64,000 nt of DNA. Source: CBDFLD01 sp965249005 (lineage in GTDB: Bacteria > Acidobacteriota > UBA6911). A program made the position numbers and the translations under genes. A model generated the notes under the pieces. That model did no database searches. It had not been told where the DNA came from and saw only the letters and a list, made by a program, of their open reading frames with translations. Shown in pieces: positions 1 through 8,739 of the stretch. Position 1 is the stretch's first letter. Each line of letters opens with the position of its first letter. The stretch lies in the NCBI GenBank assembly GCA_965249005.1, contig CBDFLD010000014.1:298234-362233 (forward strand), read 5' to 3'.

Positions 1-729
1 AACGCAGCTTGAGCACTTAGTTAGAATGCACGACGCTCCAAAACGAACGCGACCAGTCTTAACTCCGTGGACCAAACAATCCCTGCGCCATCTCCTGCAG
101 GAGACGGACACCTTCATTACCTGCGTGGAACTCGTCACTTCAAGGGGCGTTATTACGGAGCACCGCGTGAGCCGGGTTCTCGAGCTGGCGCGCGGGCTTG
201 CAGAGCACCCACGCATCCACGGGTTGAGCATCACCGACAACCCGGGTGGGAACGCCTCGGTGAGCGCGGATACACTGGGGATCGATCTGATCTCGCGCGG
301 CCAGGAAGTGATTATCCATATCTCCTGCAAGGACTGGAATAGAAACGCACTCCAGAGCCAGGGCTGGTCCATGGCCAGCAAGGGATTCAACAATATCCTG
401 GCCTTGTCCGGCGACTATCCCATTGACGGTTACGAGGGCCTCGCAGGCGGCGTGTTCGATATCGACTCCGTTGGGCTGCTCAAGATGCTTTCCGATATGA
501 ACGAGGGCCTCGAGGTCAACCAAAATGGCAAGGCAGCCGAGGTCCTGGAGCGCACGAGATTCTTCCTGGGTGCTGTGGTGAACAACTACAAGATGCACGA
601 ACGGGAGGTCATGCCCCAGTACTTCAAACTGGCGAAGAAGATCGAAACCGGAGCAGAATTCATCATCAATCAAATAGGATATGATTCCCGCAAGCAAGAT
701 GAATTGATCAAATACATGAAGCTACACGA
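1..729. repeat. Terminal direct repeat, left copy (circle overlap)
   Basis: This stretch is identical, as far as I compared it, to 63272-64000. The last gene at the right end stops at 63283 and the next gene starts 13 bases later across the join, so gene order is continuous. The simplest reading is a circular 63,271-bp source with a 729-base wrap. A true 63-kb tandem duplication or an assembly loop would look the same here. Confidence 0.9.
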
Positions 730-1630
730 TCTCGATGTGCCCCTGATCGGAAATGTCTACGTGCTGAGCCGGCCGGCTGCCCGTTACTTCAACTCCGGTC
801 GTATTCCAGGCGTGACGGTGACCGATGACTTGCTGAAGGTCGCGGAAGAGTACGGAAAGTCCAAAGACAAGGGGAAGGCGTTTTTCCTTGAATTCGCTGC
901 CAAACAATGTGCCATCGCAAAGGGGCTTGGCTATCGTGGCATTTATCTGGGAGGCCAACTTGGCTACAAAGACTATGAACGGATTCTGGAGATTGCCGAT
1001 GGCTTCGGTGAGACAGACTGGAAGGGGTTTGCGAAGGAAATCCGGTATCAGCTCCCAGGAGAATTCTACTATTTCGAGCCCGATCCGGAAACCGATCTGA
1101 GTTCCGTCGAAGTCAGCCGCAAGTACCTTCAGTCCAAGGACCCTGAGGCCCTGCGCGCTTCCCGGCAAAAGCTCCCATTCAGTTACAAGCTGAACCGAAT
1201 CGTTCACGACGCTGTATTCGAGAAGGGGAGCAAGGGCTTCGGCATCGGTCGAAGGTTGTCGGAGGCCATTTCCAACGCGGGAGGCAGATTGGAGAAGGTT
1301 GCACACACGATCGAGCAGGTGGTGAAATTACCAGCGTTCGATTGCCGGGACTGTGGGGATTGTTCCCTGCCTGATATCGCCTTTCTTTGCCCTGAGTCCC
1401 AGTGTGTCAAGAATCAGCGCAATGGACCCTGCGGGGGGACGCAGCAGGGCAAATGCGAGATTGGAGACAAGGAGTGCATCTGGGCCCGCGCCTATGAACG
1501 ACTGAAGGCTTGCGGGAAAGAACAGGATATGCTGGACCGCCCGGTCATATTCAAAGACGGCTCCCTGAAGGGCACGAGCGCCTGGGTGAATACCTTTCTG
1601 GAACGTGATCATCATTCGAAGGAAAAATGA
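26..1630 (+). CDS. metF: Methylenetetrahydrofolate reductase fused to a MetV-type zinc/Cys-rich domain
   Basis: 534 residues. The first roughly 300 residues read as the flavin-dependent MetF barrel, which interconverts 5-methyl-H4folate and 5,10-methylene-H4folate. The C-terminal part, from about residue 438, has a dense cysteine pattern (CRDCGDC, later CPESQC and NGPCGG) matching the MTHFR C-terminal domain that acetogens carry as the separate MetV partner. Ordinary MetF is about 280-300 residues, so this is a fused form. It starts 13 bases after the corrinoid-activator gene across the circle join and its stop overlaps the next ATG by four bases. In this operon it probably runs in the oxidative direction, taking methyl groups off H4folate. 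The electron acceptor is not visible. A second, incomplete copy at 63297-64000 is the same gene seen again. Confidence 0.85.
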   Translation: MHDAPKRTRPVLTPWTKQSLRHLLQETDTFITCVELVTSRGVITEHRVSRVLELARGLAEHPRIHGLSITDNPGGNASVSADTLGIDLISRGQEVIIHISCKDWNRNALQSQGWSMASKGFNNILALSGDYPIDGYEGLAGGVFDIDSVGLLKMLSDMNEGLEVNQNGKAAEVLERTRFFLGAVVNNYKMHEREVMPQYFKLAKKIETGAEFIINQIGYDSRKQDELIKYMKLHDLDVPLIGNVYVLSRPAARYFNSGRIPGVTVTDDLLKVAEEYGKSKDKGKAFFLEFAAKQCAIAKGLGYRGIYLGGQLGYKDYERILEIADGFGETDWKGFAKEIRYQLPGEFYYFEPDPETDLSSVEVSRKYLQSKDPEALRASRQKLPFSYKLNRIVHDAVFEKGSKGFGIGRRLSEAISNAGGRLEKVAHTIEQVVKLPAFDCRDCGDCSLPDIAFLCPESQCVKNQRNGPCGGTQQGKCEIGDKECIWARAYERLKACGKEQDMLDRPVIFKDGSLKGTSAWVNTFLERDHHSKEK

Positions 1631-2631
1631 AAACCTTCCTGGAGAGACTGGAGGATCCGAAGCCCCTGCTCTATGACGGCGGTTTCGCCACGGAGCTTTT
1701 CCGCAGAGGGATACAGCTTCCGAATTCCGCCGTCGCCAGCGTATCGCACCCGGACGCAGTTGTGGATATCCACGCCAACTACCTCGATGCCGGGTCCGAC
1801 GTGCTCGGGACCAACACCTTCGTAGCTTCGGTCCTACACCTCGAGATGGCGGGGAAGGATTCGTCAGAGGCGGACGAGATTGTAAGAAGCTCTGCGGAAC
1901 ACGCCAGGCGGGCAGTTGAGCGGGTCGAGAGGGACGCTTATGTGGCCGGGGTGATCGGGCCCTCCCCTGGGGCGCTGGAAGCCGACAGCGGGGACACCGA
2001 ATTCGGGATCCCAGATTTGAAGGCACGCGATGCTCACGCGCGAGTTGCCGAGGGTCTGGCCGACGGAGGGGTCGATTTTTTTGTTCTTGAAACCATGTTC
2101 TCCGCCAAGGAGGCGGCGATTGCCATAGATTCGATCAGGGGGATTGGTCTGCCTATCGCCGTGAATCTGACCTATAAGTACACGAAAGACCGGAAAACGG
2201 GTGAATGCGTCTACAAGACAGATTGGGGGCATTCCGCGCTGGATATGCTCGAGATTCTTCAGTCGGGAAAGTTCTCGGGCGGAGACGACCTACTCGAGGT
2301 TGTTCAGATTCTTGGTCTCAACTGCGGCGCAGAACAGACACGCGAGGAACACACCGGGATGCCCTACGCGAAGATCGGAATCCGGCAGCTCGGTGTTGCG
2401 ATGAAGGAGAGGGGGATCCAGAGCAAACGGATGATGTGCTTTCCGAATGCCGGGATACCCGGTTTGGATAAGCATGGAGCGGCGACTTACACTCAGACAC
2501 CGGAGGTGATGGCCCCGCACCTGCCGAACCTGATTGAAGAGGGCGCCTATTTCATCGGCGGTTGCTGCGGCACTCAACCCGCCCACATCAGGGCATTTCG
2601 AGAGATGCTGGACTCTTGTTGGAAGGCGTAA
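1627..2631 (+). CDS. Homocysteine S-methyltransferase family protein
   Basis: 334 residues with the Hcy-methyltransferase barrel. It opens with YDGGFATEL and keeps the zinc-type cysteines in LNCGAEQ and GGCCGT near the end. Family members move a methyl group to a thiol, usually homocysteine, using S-methylmethionine, betaine or methyl-H4folate. The ATG overlaps the stop of the MTHFR gene (ATGA), indicating translational coupling. Within this operon it may dispose of methyl groups as methionine or act on the operon's own methylated substrate; the sequence does not decide. It is not a full-length MetH, since it has no B12 domain, although a separate corrinoid protein is encoded in the operon. 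Confidence 0.8.
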   Translation: MKTFLERLEDPKPLLYDGGFATELFRRGIQLPNSAVASVSHPDAVVDIHANYLDAGSDVLGTNTFVASVLHLEMAGKDSSEADEIVRSSAEHARRAVERVERDAYVAGVIGPSPGALEADSGDTEFGIPDLKARDAHARVAEGLADGGVDFFVLETMFSAKEAAIAIDSIRGIGLPIAVNLTYKYTKDRKTGECVYKTDWGHSALDMLEILQSGKFSGGDDLLEVVQILGLNCGAEQTREEHTGMPYAKIGIRQLGVAMKERGIQSKRMMCFPNAGIPGLDKHGAATYTQTPEVMAPHLPNLIEEGAYFIGGCCGTQPAHIRAFREMLDSCWKA

Positions 2632-2640
2632 GGACACGCC

Positions 2641-3678
2641 ATGAAACTGAGCGGACTTGAAAGAGAATTCATCGTCATAGGGGAGAACATCCATACCACG
2701 AGGGTGCTGCTGCGGAAGGGAAAGCTCGTCACGACTGATCCCGATGGCGACGACGCTGTTCTCTTCCATGACACAGACAAGAAGCTCCGATACCTCAAGA
2801 TTCCGGAGAAAGCAAAAAAGGCACAGGATTTTCAGGAAGGTCGCGTCAAACACATCATGGTCGCGGTAGACGCGGCGATGTCAGGACAGCAACCGCAGGC
2901 GAGTATTGGGATGGCTTACATAAAGCGGCTCGTCACACGCCAGGTGGAAGCCGGTGCAGACTTCCTGGACCTGAACGTGGATGAGATTTCCCTGAAACTC
3001 GACGCGCAGAAGGCTGCAATGAAGTGGCTGGTCGAGACCGTCGAGGAACTGTCCTCGGTTCCGCTGTCCATCGATTCGTCCAATGCTGAGATCATCGAGG
3101 CGGGGCTCAGCGCCTGCAAGGCGAAGGCAGGGCGGATGATGCTGAACTCGGCCTCGCTCGAGCGGTTGGATGCGCTGGATCTGGTAAAGGATTTCAACAC
3201 GAATGTCGTCGTCACTGCGGCGGGAGAATCAGGGATGCCCGGAGGTGAACAGGAGCGTGTCGCCAACGCGTCCCGTATGGTCGAGGCTGCCCTGGCAAAG
3301 GAAATCGCGATTCAGGATATTTACATCGATCCTCTGGTGTTCCCGATCTCGGTGAACGACGAATTCGGAAATCACTGTTTCAAGGCCATACAAACCCTCA
3401 GGGAGCGCTTCGGGCCCGATATTCACATTACGGGCGGATTCAGCAATATCTCTTTCGGAATTCCGAGCCGCCGCCTGGTGAACGACGTGTTCTTGAACCT
3501 CGCCGTGGAGGCGGGGGCCGACAGCGGGATCATCGATCCCGTGACCAGCCATCTGGAACAGGTCTTTGCTATGGACCGGGAGACCAGGCCCTTCAAGCTC
3601 GCCGAGAACATACTTCTTGGGCGCGATCAATACTGCCAGATTTTTTTGACGGCCTATCGCAACGGTGAGTTGGAATGA
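2641..3678 (+). CDS. Methyltetrahydrofolate:corrinoid methyltransferase (pterin-binding barrel)
   Basis: 345 residues. The dihydropteroate-synthase-like barrel is recognised from GADFLDLNVDE (about residues 102-112), SIDSSNAEIIEAGL and the late ITGGFSNISFG segment, as in AcsE/MtrH-like and MetH pterin domains. Such enzymes shuttle a methyl group between a corrinoid protein and H4folate. An N-terminal extension of about 60 residues (IGENIHTTRVLLRKGK) resembles the barrel entry of this family. It starts nine bases after the preceding stop. It is the natural partner of the corrinoid protein at 60591-61355 and the MetF-MetV fusion, giving methyl-corrinoid to methyl-H4folate to methylene-H4folate. 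Confidence 0.85.
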   Translation: MKLSGLEREFIVIGENIHTTRVLLRKGKLVTTDPDGDDAVLFHDTDKKLRYLKIPEKAKKAQDFQEGRVKHIMVAVDAAMSGQQPQASIGMAYIKRLVTRQVEAGADFLDLNVDEISLKLDAQKAAMKWLVETVEELSSVPLSIDSSNAEIIEAGLSACKAKAGRMMLNSASLERLDALDLVKDFNTNVVVTAAGESGMPGGEQERVANASRMVEAALAKEIAIQDIYIDPLVFPISVNDEFGNHCFKAIQTLRERFGPDIHITGGFSNISFGIPSRRLVNDVFLNLAVEAGADSGIIDPVTSHLEQVFAMDRETRPFKLAENILLGRDQYCQIFLTAYRNGELE

Positions 3679-3689
3679 GCGAGTGAGAC

Positions 3690-3965
3690 ATGGCCGAATA
3701 TAAGGTGCTCTACTGGAAGGGAATTCCCGCTCAGGTGAAGGTTTATGAGGGCAAAAAGTCCATTTCGGCTAAAATGCCCGATCGTTTTCAGGAAGAGATC
3801 GATCAGATCGCAATGGAAGAAGGGCTCCAGCAGAGTGGGGCCTATCTGGACGAATGGAAATGGACCGAAAAGCTCGAGCGACCCGGGGATGCGCAGACGG
3901 TACTGAACGAGCTGCTTCAGGAACTGGAATCCCAGTTCGATGCCAAGGCTCGGAAAAAGGAATGA
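3690..3965 (+). CDS. Small PF13769-type ('virulence factor' family) protein
   Basis: 91 residues, opening with YKVLYWKGIPAQVKVYEG, the typical beginning of the short family that databases label virulence factor (PF13769). The family name is misleading: members recur beside methyl-H4folate and corrinoid genes and have no established biochemical role. There is no signal peptide or membrane segment; the C-terminus is charged (KARKKE). It is the last gene of the C1 operon and stops ten bases before the convergent E1-beta stop codon at 3976, so it marks one edge of the proposed inserted module. Confidence 0.6.
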   Translation: MAEYKVLYWKGIPAQVKVYEGKKSISAKMPDRFQEEIDQIAMEEGLQQSGAYLDEWKWTEKLERPGDAQTVLNELLQELESQFDAKARKKE

Positions 3966-3975
3966 ATCCTCCTCC

Positions 3976-4953
3976 TTACGAGTCCAAAAGCCGGCGCACG
4001 GCGTCCACGATCTCACCCGTTTGCGGCGTTACGGCTTTCTCGAGCGGTGGGCTGTAAGGGGTCGGCGTGTGCGCCCCGTTCAGACGAGCAACGGGAGCAT
4101 CGAGGTCGTCGAACCCTCGCTCCATGACCTGCGCCCCCATCTCGGCACCAATGCCGCACGGCGAAAAACACTCATCCACGATCAGCAAACGCCCCGTCTT
4201 GTGGACCGAGGTCAGAATCGTCTCCATATCAAGAGGGGCCAGCGTTCGCGGATCGATGATCTCGAGCGAGACTCCGTCCGCTGAAAGCTCCTCGGCAGCT
4301 TTCTGCGTTCTCGGCACCATGCCCCCGATGGCGACGACCGTCGCATCGCCACCTTCCCGCACGACGGCGGCCTCTCCAAACGGGAGGTAGTACTCTTGTT
4401 CCGGAACGGGGCCCTTGGTGGCAAGGAGGGATTTGTGTTCGAGGAAGAGAACAGGATCGTCACTTCGGATCGAGGTCTTCAACAGTCCCTTCGCATCGTA
4501 CGGGTTCGTCGGGACGACGACACGAAAGCCGGGGACCTGGACGAAGATCGGGTAATAGCTTCCAGAATGATGCGTCGCAACGGAGTGCCCGATGCCGATA
4601 CAACCCCGAAGCACGATGGGCATCTTCACGCGGCCGCTGCTCATGTACTGCATCTTCGAGATCTGGTTGAGCATTTCTCCCATGCCGTCCAGGGCAAAAT
4701 CAGCAAACATGAAATCCACGATGGGACGGGATCCGGTCATGGCCGCGCCGGCGCACAAGCCTATGAATCCCCGCTCGCAGATTGGCGTGTCGCACAGGCG
4801 CTCGGGTCCGAAGCGTTCGTAGAGGCCAATCGTCGTGTTGAAGTTTCCACCACGGGCCCCGATGCCTTCGCCCATGACGAAAATCGTCGGGTCCTTTTCC
4901 ATCTCCTCAGCCAGCCCTTCCCGGGCCGCGTCCACGAAGTTTAGTTCTCGCAT
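3976..4953 (-). CDS. 2-oxoacid (pyruvate/acetoin-type) dehydrogenase E1 component, beta subunit
   Basis: 325 residues from ATG at 4953; upstream codons in frame overlap the E1-alpha gene and are not used. The protein starts MRELNFVDA and carries GEGIGARGG, FADFALDG and HTPTPYSPPLE, the E1-beta transketolase-like fold. With E1-alpha it decarboxylates a 2-oxoacid or acetoin on thiamine diphosphate and acylates the E2 lipoyl arm. It lies 13 bases after E1-alpha. The E2 gene that should follow is instead at 56489-57706, on the far side of the C1 operon, preceded by a duplicate of this gene's last codons. Substrate cannot be fixed; similarity to acetoin dehydrogenases is by eye. Confidence 0.85.
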   Translation of the reverse strand: MRELNFVDAAREGLAEEMEKDPTIFVMGEGIGARGGNFNTTIGLYERFGPERLCDTPICERGFIGLCAGAAMTGSRPIVDFMFADFALDGMGEMLNQISKMQYMSSGRVKMPIVLRGCIGIGHSVATHHSGSYYPIFVQVPGFRVVVPTNPYDAKGLLKTSIRSDDPVLFLEHKSLLATKGPVPEQEYYLPFGEAAVVREGGDATVVAIGGMVPRTQKAAEELSADGVSLEIIDPRTLAPLDMETILTSVHKTGRLLIVDECFSPCGIGAEMGAQVMERGFDDLDAPVARLNGAHTPTPYSPPLEKAVTPQTGEIVDAVRRLLDS

Positions 4954-4966
4954 GTATCGTCCGCCT

Positions 4967-5929
4967 TTACTGCTCGCTGAATATGAAGTCCGTGGCCGTG
5001 TCGGGCTCGGGCCAGGGGCTATTTTTTGCAAACTCGAAGTCTTCGTCGATCTGTGACTGGATTGCCTTCTCAATGGCGTCCAGGTCTTGTTCGGTCGCCG
5101 CGGCGTCGGCCACGAGCTTTCGACGCAAGGTGTCGATCGGATCCTTTTCCTTCCACTCAGCCACTTCCTCTGGTGTCCGGTAGCCGGCGTCGAGCATCCC
5201 TTCCGCGTGGGGCCGCGTGCGGTAGGTCTTACATTCGAGCAGCGTCGGGCCTCCGCCCTCCCTTACGCTGCGGATGGCCTTGCCGGCAGTTTGATACACG
5301 GCGAGGACGTCGTTGCCATCCACGGCGATCCCCTCGATTCCGTAGCAGCCCGCTCGCTCTGCAACGTTCGGATTCTTGGTGGCGTAGTGAAACGGCACCT
5401 CCGTTGCGTACTGGTTGTTCTCGCAGACGAAGAGCACAGGCAAATTCCAGATGGCGGCCATGTTGACCCCTTCGTGGAAAGCGCCGTTGCTTACGGCGCC
5501 GTCTCCAAAAAAGGCCACGCTGACTCGGTCGCTCTTCAAGAGCTTGAAGGTATAGCCCGCGCCGGCCGCCTGCAGGAGGTTGGGACCGACGATTCCACTG
5601 GTTCCCATCAGCCCCACCTCGGGAGCGAACAGGTGCATGCTGCCCCCACGACCTCGAGAGCAGCCGGTCTTGCGTCCGAAAAGCTCAGCCATGACTTCTC
5701 GGGGCTCGACCCCTTTCGCCAGCGCGTGACCGTGTCCGCGGTGCGTGCTGAAAACTACGTCGTCTTTTCCGAGATGCGCGCAAACGCCCGTGGCAACCGC
5801 CTCCTGTCCTACGTAGGTATGGCAAGGACCCGGGATCAGTCCCAGCTGGTACGCCTTGACCATCTGCTCCTCCAAACGCCGGATGACGTACATTTGGCGG
5901 TGCAGCGAGAGCAATAGGTCCTTGTCCAC
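4967..5929 (-). CDS. 2-oxoacid (pyruvate/acetoin-type) dehydrogenase E1 component, alpha subunit
   Basis: 320 residues with the thiamine-diphosphate motif GDGAVSNGAFHEGVNMAA ending in CENN, and the STHRGHGHALAKG and GRGGSMH segments of E1-alpha subunits. It forms the E1 heterotetramer with the beta subunit encoded next. It is part of a tight minus-strand run: D-2-hydroxyacid dehydrogenase, SDR, E1-alpha, E1-beta, with gaps of 27, 18 and 13 bases. This suggests that the oxo acid oxidised here is made by the upstream dehydrogenases. No E3 (lipoamide dehydrogenase) gene is present in the window, so E3 must be shared from elsewhere. Confidence 0.88.
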   Translation of the reverse strand: MDKDLLLSLHRQMYVIRRLEEQMVKAYQLGLIPGPCHTYVGQEAVATGVCAHLGKDDVVFSTHRGHGHALAKGVEPREVMAELFGRKTGCSRGRGGSMHLFAPEVGLMGTSGIVGPNLLQAAGAGYTFKLLKSDRVSVAFFGDGAVSNGAFHEGVNMAAIWNLPVLFVCENNQYATEVPFHYATKNPNVAERAGCYGIEGIAVDGNDVLAVYQTAGKAIRSVREGGGPTLLECKTYRTRPHAEGMLDAGYRTPEEVAEWKEKDPIDTLRRKLVADAAATEQDLDAIEKAIQSQIDEDFEFAKNSPWPEPDTATDFIFSEQ

Positions 5930-5947
5930 TTTGACCTCCGTGTATCG

Positions 5948-6730
5948 TCAAAAATCCCGCGTGTATCCCGCCGTCCAGCCACCGTCGACGGTCAGGACAT
6001 GGCCGTGGACGTATTTGGTCTCGGGCGCGGCCAGAAAGAGCGCCGCGTGAGCAATCTCTTCGGGCTGACCGGGTCGTCCCAAGGGGATGTGGTCGATGAG
6101 TCTCTGCGTCGACTCCTTGAACTCCCCGTCTTTCCCGTAGAAAAGTTTTTTGGTCACCTCGGTCACGATGGAGCCCGGCGCGATCGCATTGACCAGGATG
6201 CCATGCGCGCCCAGCTCAAGCGCCATGGCTTTCGTGAGGTTGACCACACCGCTTTTTGCCGCCACGTAGGCACACTGGAGGCGCGCGGGCACCAGACCCA
6301 AAGCGGAGGCGATGTTGATGATATTCCCCGAGCCCTGCTTGCGCATCACACGGCCCGCGGCCTTGCTGACCAGGTAGAGGCCGGTCAAATCCACGTCGAG
6401 AACCCGGTTCCACTCCTCGGCAGGAAACTCATCGATGGGAACGCGGTGCTCCAGAGGGACGACGCCGGCGTTGTTGACCAGGATGTCCAGCCGGCCGAGC
6501 TCACGGACCGTCGCTTCGATGACCTCATCGACTTGGCTCTCGCGGGTAACGTCCAATTCCTTGGCAGTGCAGCCGGGCCAGCGTTCAGCCGCTTCGAGCG
6601 CCGGCTGCAGGTCCACGTCCGTGAAAACGACTCTGGCGCCGTTCGCGGCGAAAGCATCCCCGATCGCCTTGCCGATCCCGCGGGCCGCACCCGTTACCAG
6701 CGCTATCTGGTTCGTCAAATTTATTTCCAT
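5948..6730 (-). CDS. Short-chain dehydrogenase/reductase (SDR)
   Basis: 260 residues of the classical SDR fold: cofactor motif TGAARGIG near the N-terminus, NNAG at about residues 86-89, catalytic Ser in NIASALG, and YVAAK holding the Tyr and Lys. The acidic residue after beta-2 (FTDVD) favours NAD(H). The C-terminus VDGGWTAG is typical. It probably oxidises a hydroxy group to a ketone in the catabolic pathway that feeds the E1 complex. The gene lies between the D-2-hydroxyacid dehydrogenase and E1-alpha with short gaps, so one transcript is likely. Substrate unknown. Confidence 0.85.
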   Translation of the reverse strand: MEINLTNQIALVTGAARGIGKAIGDAFAANGARVVFTDVDLQPALEAAERWPGCTAKELDVTRESQVDEVIEATVRELGRLDILVNNAGVVPLEHRVPIDEFPAEEWNRVLDVDLTGLYLVSKAAGRVMRKQGSGNIINIASALGLVPARLQCAYVAAKSGVVNLTKAMALELGAHGILVNAIAPGSIVTEVTKKLFYGKDGEFKESTQRLIDHIPLGRPGQPEEIAHAALFLAAPETKYVHGHVLTVDGGWTAGYTRDF

Positions 6731-6757
6731 GGGTGGTCTTTCTGCTCCGTGGCAGTA

Positions 6758-7828
6758 TCAAGCAAATAACGAATGGTCGTGGTCAGCCAAGGGAAAACTG
6801 GGCACGACTTCCCCGTTGACCAGGTTCTCGGGCTGTGGCCAGTGACCGCTCAGGACGGAGACCGCGTTCTCGATTCCGCCGCGGTTCGCGTCTCGGCGGG
6901 ACTCTACCGAGTACGAAGCGACGTGAGGCGTCAGAATGACGTTGTCCAGGGATAAGAGCGGGTGGTCCGGCGGCCCTTCGGCCTCTCCGAAAAGGTCGAT
7001 GAACTCGAAGGTGTCCAGGGCGGCGCCCGCGATCTTTCCCTCCCTCAGGAAATCGGCCAGCGCCGTTTCATCGACGATGGCACCGCGCGCAGTATTGATC
7101 AGGTAGGCTTCTGGCTTCATCTGCGCTAGCCTCGACGCGTCCATGAGGTGCCGTGTTTCAGCGTTCAAGGGAACGTGCAGGGAGACGTAGTCGGACTCGT
7201 GAAGAAGCGTGTCGAGGGGCACGATCTGCACGCCGAGCGTCTTCGCCTCCTGTGGGGGATCATCCATTCGCCTCCTCGTGGCGATCACCCGCATGCCAAA
7301 CGCCAGAGCCCTTCTGGCGACGGCCCGAGCTGAGCCGCCAAAGCCGACCAACCCCAGAACGCGACCCGTAAGACGTCGATTCCCAATCGCAAGATGCCGG
7401 CTCGCCGCCCATGCCCCTTCCTTCATAGCCGCGATCATCTTCGGGAGCTTCCTCGCCAGGGCGAGAAGGAGGGCCATGGTGTGGTCCGCTTGCTCTTCGA
7501 TGCAAAAGTACGGGACGTTGGCGACGACGATACCCTTGCGCGTGGCCGCCGCCACGTCGATCTTGTCCATACCCGCCCCGATTCTCGAAATGACTCGGCA
7601 GCAGGTCAGGTTCTCGATCACTTCCTTGGGGAGTGACATAGAGATCCCAAGGATCGCATCGGAGTCGGCGGCATAGATTAGGATTTCCTTCGGTGTGTGC
7701 GCTTCGGCCTCGGTGAAGTTCAGTCCGTATTTGCGATAGAGCTCGACTTCGAAGTCACCCACCGGGTAAAGTTGGGCATTGAGGCGCACCGCGCGAAAAG
7801 TCTCAAGGATGCCTGGCTTCCACGTCAT
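6758..7828 (-). CDS. D-isomer-specific 2-hydroxyacid dehydrogenase
   Basis: 356 residues. The NAD-binding region reads GLVGFGGSARAVARRA, with the catalytic Arg in NTARGAIVDE and the His in LTPHVASYS, as in phosphoglycerate-dehydrogenase-like and CtBP-like enzymes. It interconverts a D-2-hydroxy acid and a 2-oxo acid. It is the first gene of the minus-strand run leading into SDR and E1. A 160-base divergent spacer separates it from the isochorismatase-fold gene at 7989. The other enzyme of this superfamily in the window, at 54746-55714, is of a different subtype. Substrate not deducible. Confidence 0.85.
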   Translation of the reverse strand: MTWKPGILETFRAVRLNAQLYPVGDFEVELYRKYGLNFTEAEAHTPKEILIYAADSDAILGISMSLPKEVIENLTCCRVISRIGAGMDKIDVAAATRKGIVVANVPYFCIEEQADHTMALLLALARKLPKMIAAMKEGAWAASRHLAIGNRRLTGRVLGLVGFGGSARAVARRALAFGMRVIATRRRMDDPPQEAKTLGVQIVPLDTLLHESDYVSLHVPLNAETRHLMDASRLAQMKPEAYLINTARGAIVDETALADFLREGKIAGAALDTFEFIDLFGEAEGPPDHPLLSLDNVILTPHVASYSVESRRDANRGGIENAVSVLSGHWPQPENLVNGEVVPSFPLADHDHSLFA

Positions 7829-7988
7829 TACTTATACTGTAATCTCGAGAGATTCCTCTTATAGTTCAATCCAGAGCTTTTGAAAAGAAGAAAGGCAATG
7901 CAACGCAGAGCCTTCGAGCGCGTACGAGAGACGGAATCAGTAAAGAGATCGCCAGCGCTATCGGTGCTGCCACATGGGAGAACAATCA

Positions 7989-8660
7989 ATGCTCGTGGAT
8001 ATGGATCAATTCGAGGTGTCGCGGCTGAGCGAAGCGGACCGGCTTCCGACAGACAAAACGGCACTCATCATCGTGGACATGATCAATCGATTCTGTGACC
8101 TGGATTGGTGGGCACAGGGGAACACCGGGCTAAAAGACGCCGAAGGCCAGCAGGTGCGTCGGGCGTTTTTCGAGACGGAACTGGCCGAGATCATCCCGAG
8201 AATCAGGGTCGTCCTGAAGGCCTTTCGCGAGGTGGGGGGCACCGTGGTTCACATAGAGACGGCGAGGCATACGACCGACGGGCGCGACCTGGTCGCGTAC
8301 ATGCAGGATCGGGACTACGGCCTGATCGGTAGCGAACCGATGTCGGTGATCGACGAGCTGGCTCCGATCGAGGGCGAGATCATGATCCGGAAGCCGGCGA
8401 GTTCTTCGTTCACGGGAACCGGGCTGGACTTTCTGTTGCGCAACGCGGGAATCGAACAGGTCGTGCTCTGCGGACAGTTCGGCGACGCCTGCGTGTTTTA
8501 CACGCTGATTCAGAGTCGAGAATTCGGATATGGGAATAGCTGGGTGGAAGATGCGGTTCTTTACCAGTCACAGGGGATGAAGGACGTCATGCCCCGTCTG
8601 ATCGGGTCGCGATGGGCCAACCTCGTGAGGGCGGAGCAGCTCTCCGTCATATTGAAGTAG
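7989..8660 (+). CDS. Isochorismatase-fold cysteine hydrolase (first of two)
   Basis: 223 residues from ATG 7989, chosen over 7974 because GGGAGA lies six bases before it. The catalytic triad of the family is visible: Asp in LIIVDMINRF, Lys in IRKPASSSF and Cys in FGDACVFYT. Members hydrolyse amides or vinyl ethers (nicotinamidase, N-carbamoylsarcosine amidase, isochorismatase). There is no signal peptide, so it is cytosolic. It is divergent from the D-2-hydroxyacid dehydrogenase and followed by an exported M20 amidohydrolase. Reaction not assignable. The second member at 11973 has a clearly different sequence. Confidence 0.8.
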   Translation: MLVDMDQFEVSRLSEADRLPTDKTALIIVDMINRFCDLDWWAQGNTGLKDAEGQQVRRAFFETELAEIIPRIRVVLKAFREVGGTVVHIETARHTTDGRDLVAYMQDRDYGLIGSEPMSVIDELAPIEGEIMIRKPASSSFTGTGLDFLLRNAGIEQVVLCGQFGDACVFYTLIQSREFGYGNSWVEDAVLYQSQGMKDVMPRLIGSRWANLVRAEQLSVILK

Positions 8661-8739
8661 CCGTCGCTCGTCCGACACCGACGAGGACATCCCATCAGGT
8701 TGTAGGCAGACCTTTTTCGTGCGGATTGGAGAATCGAAC

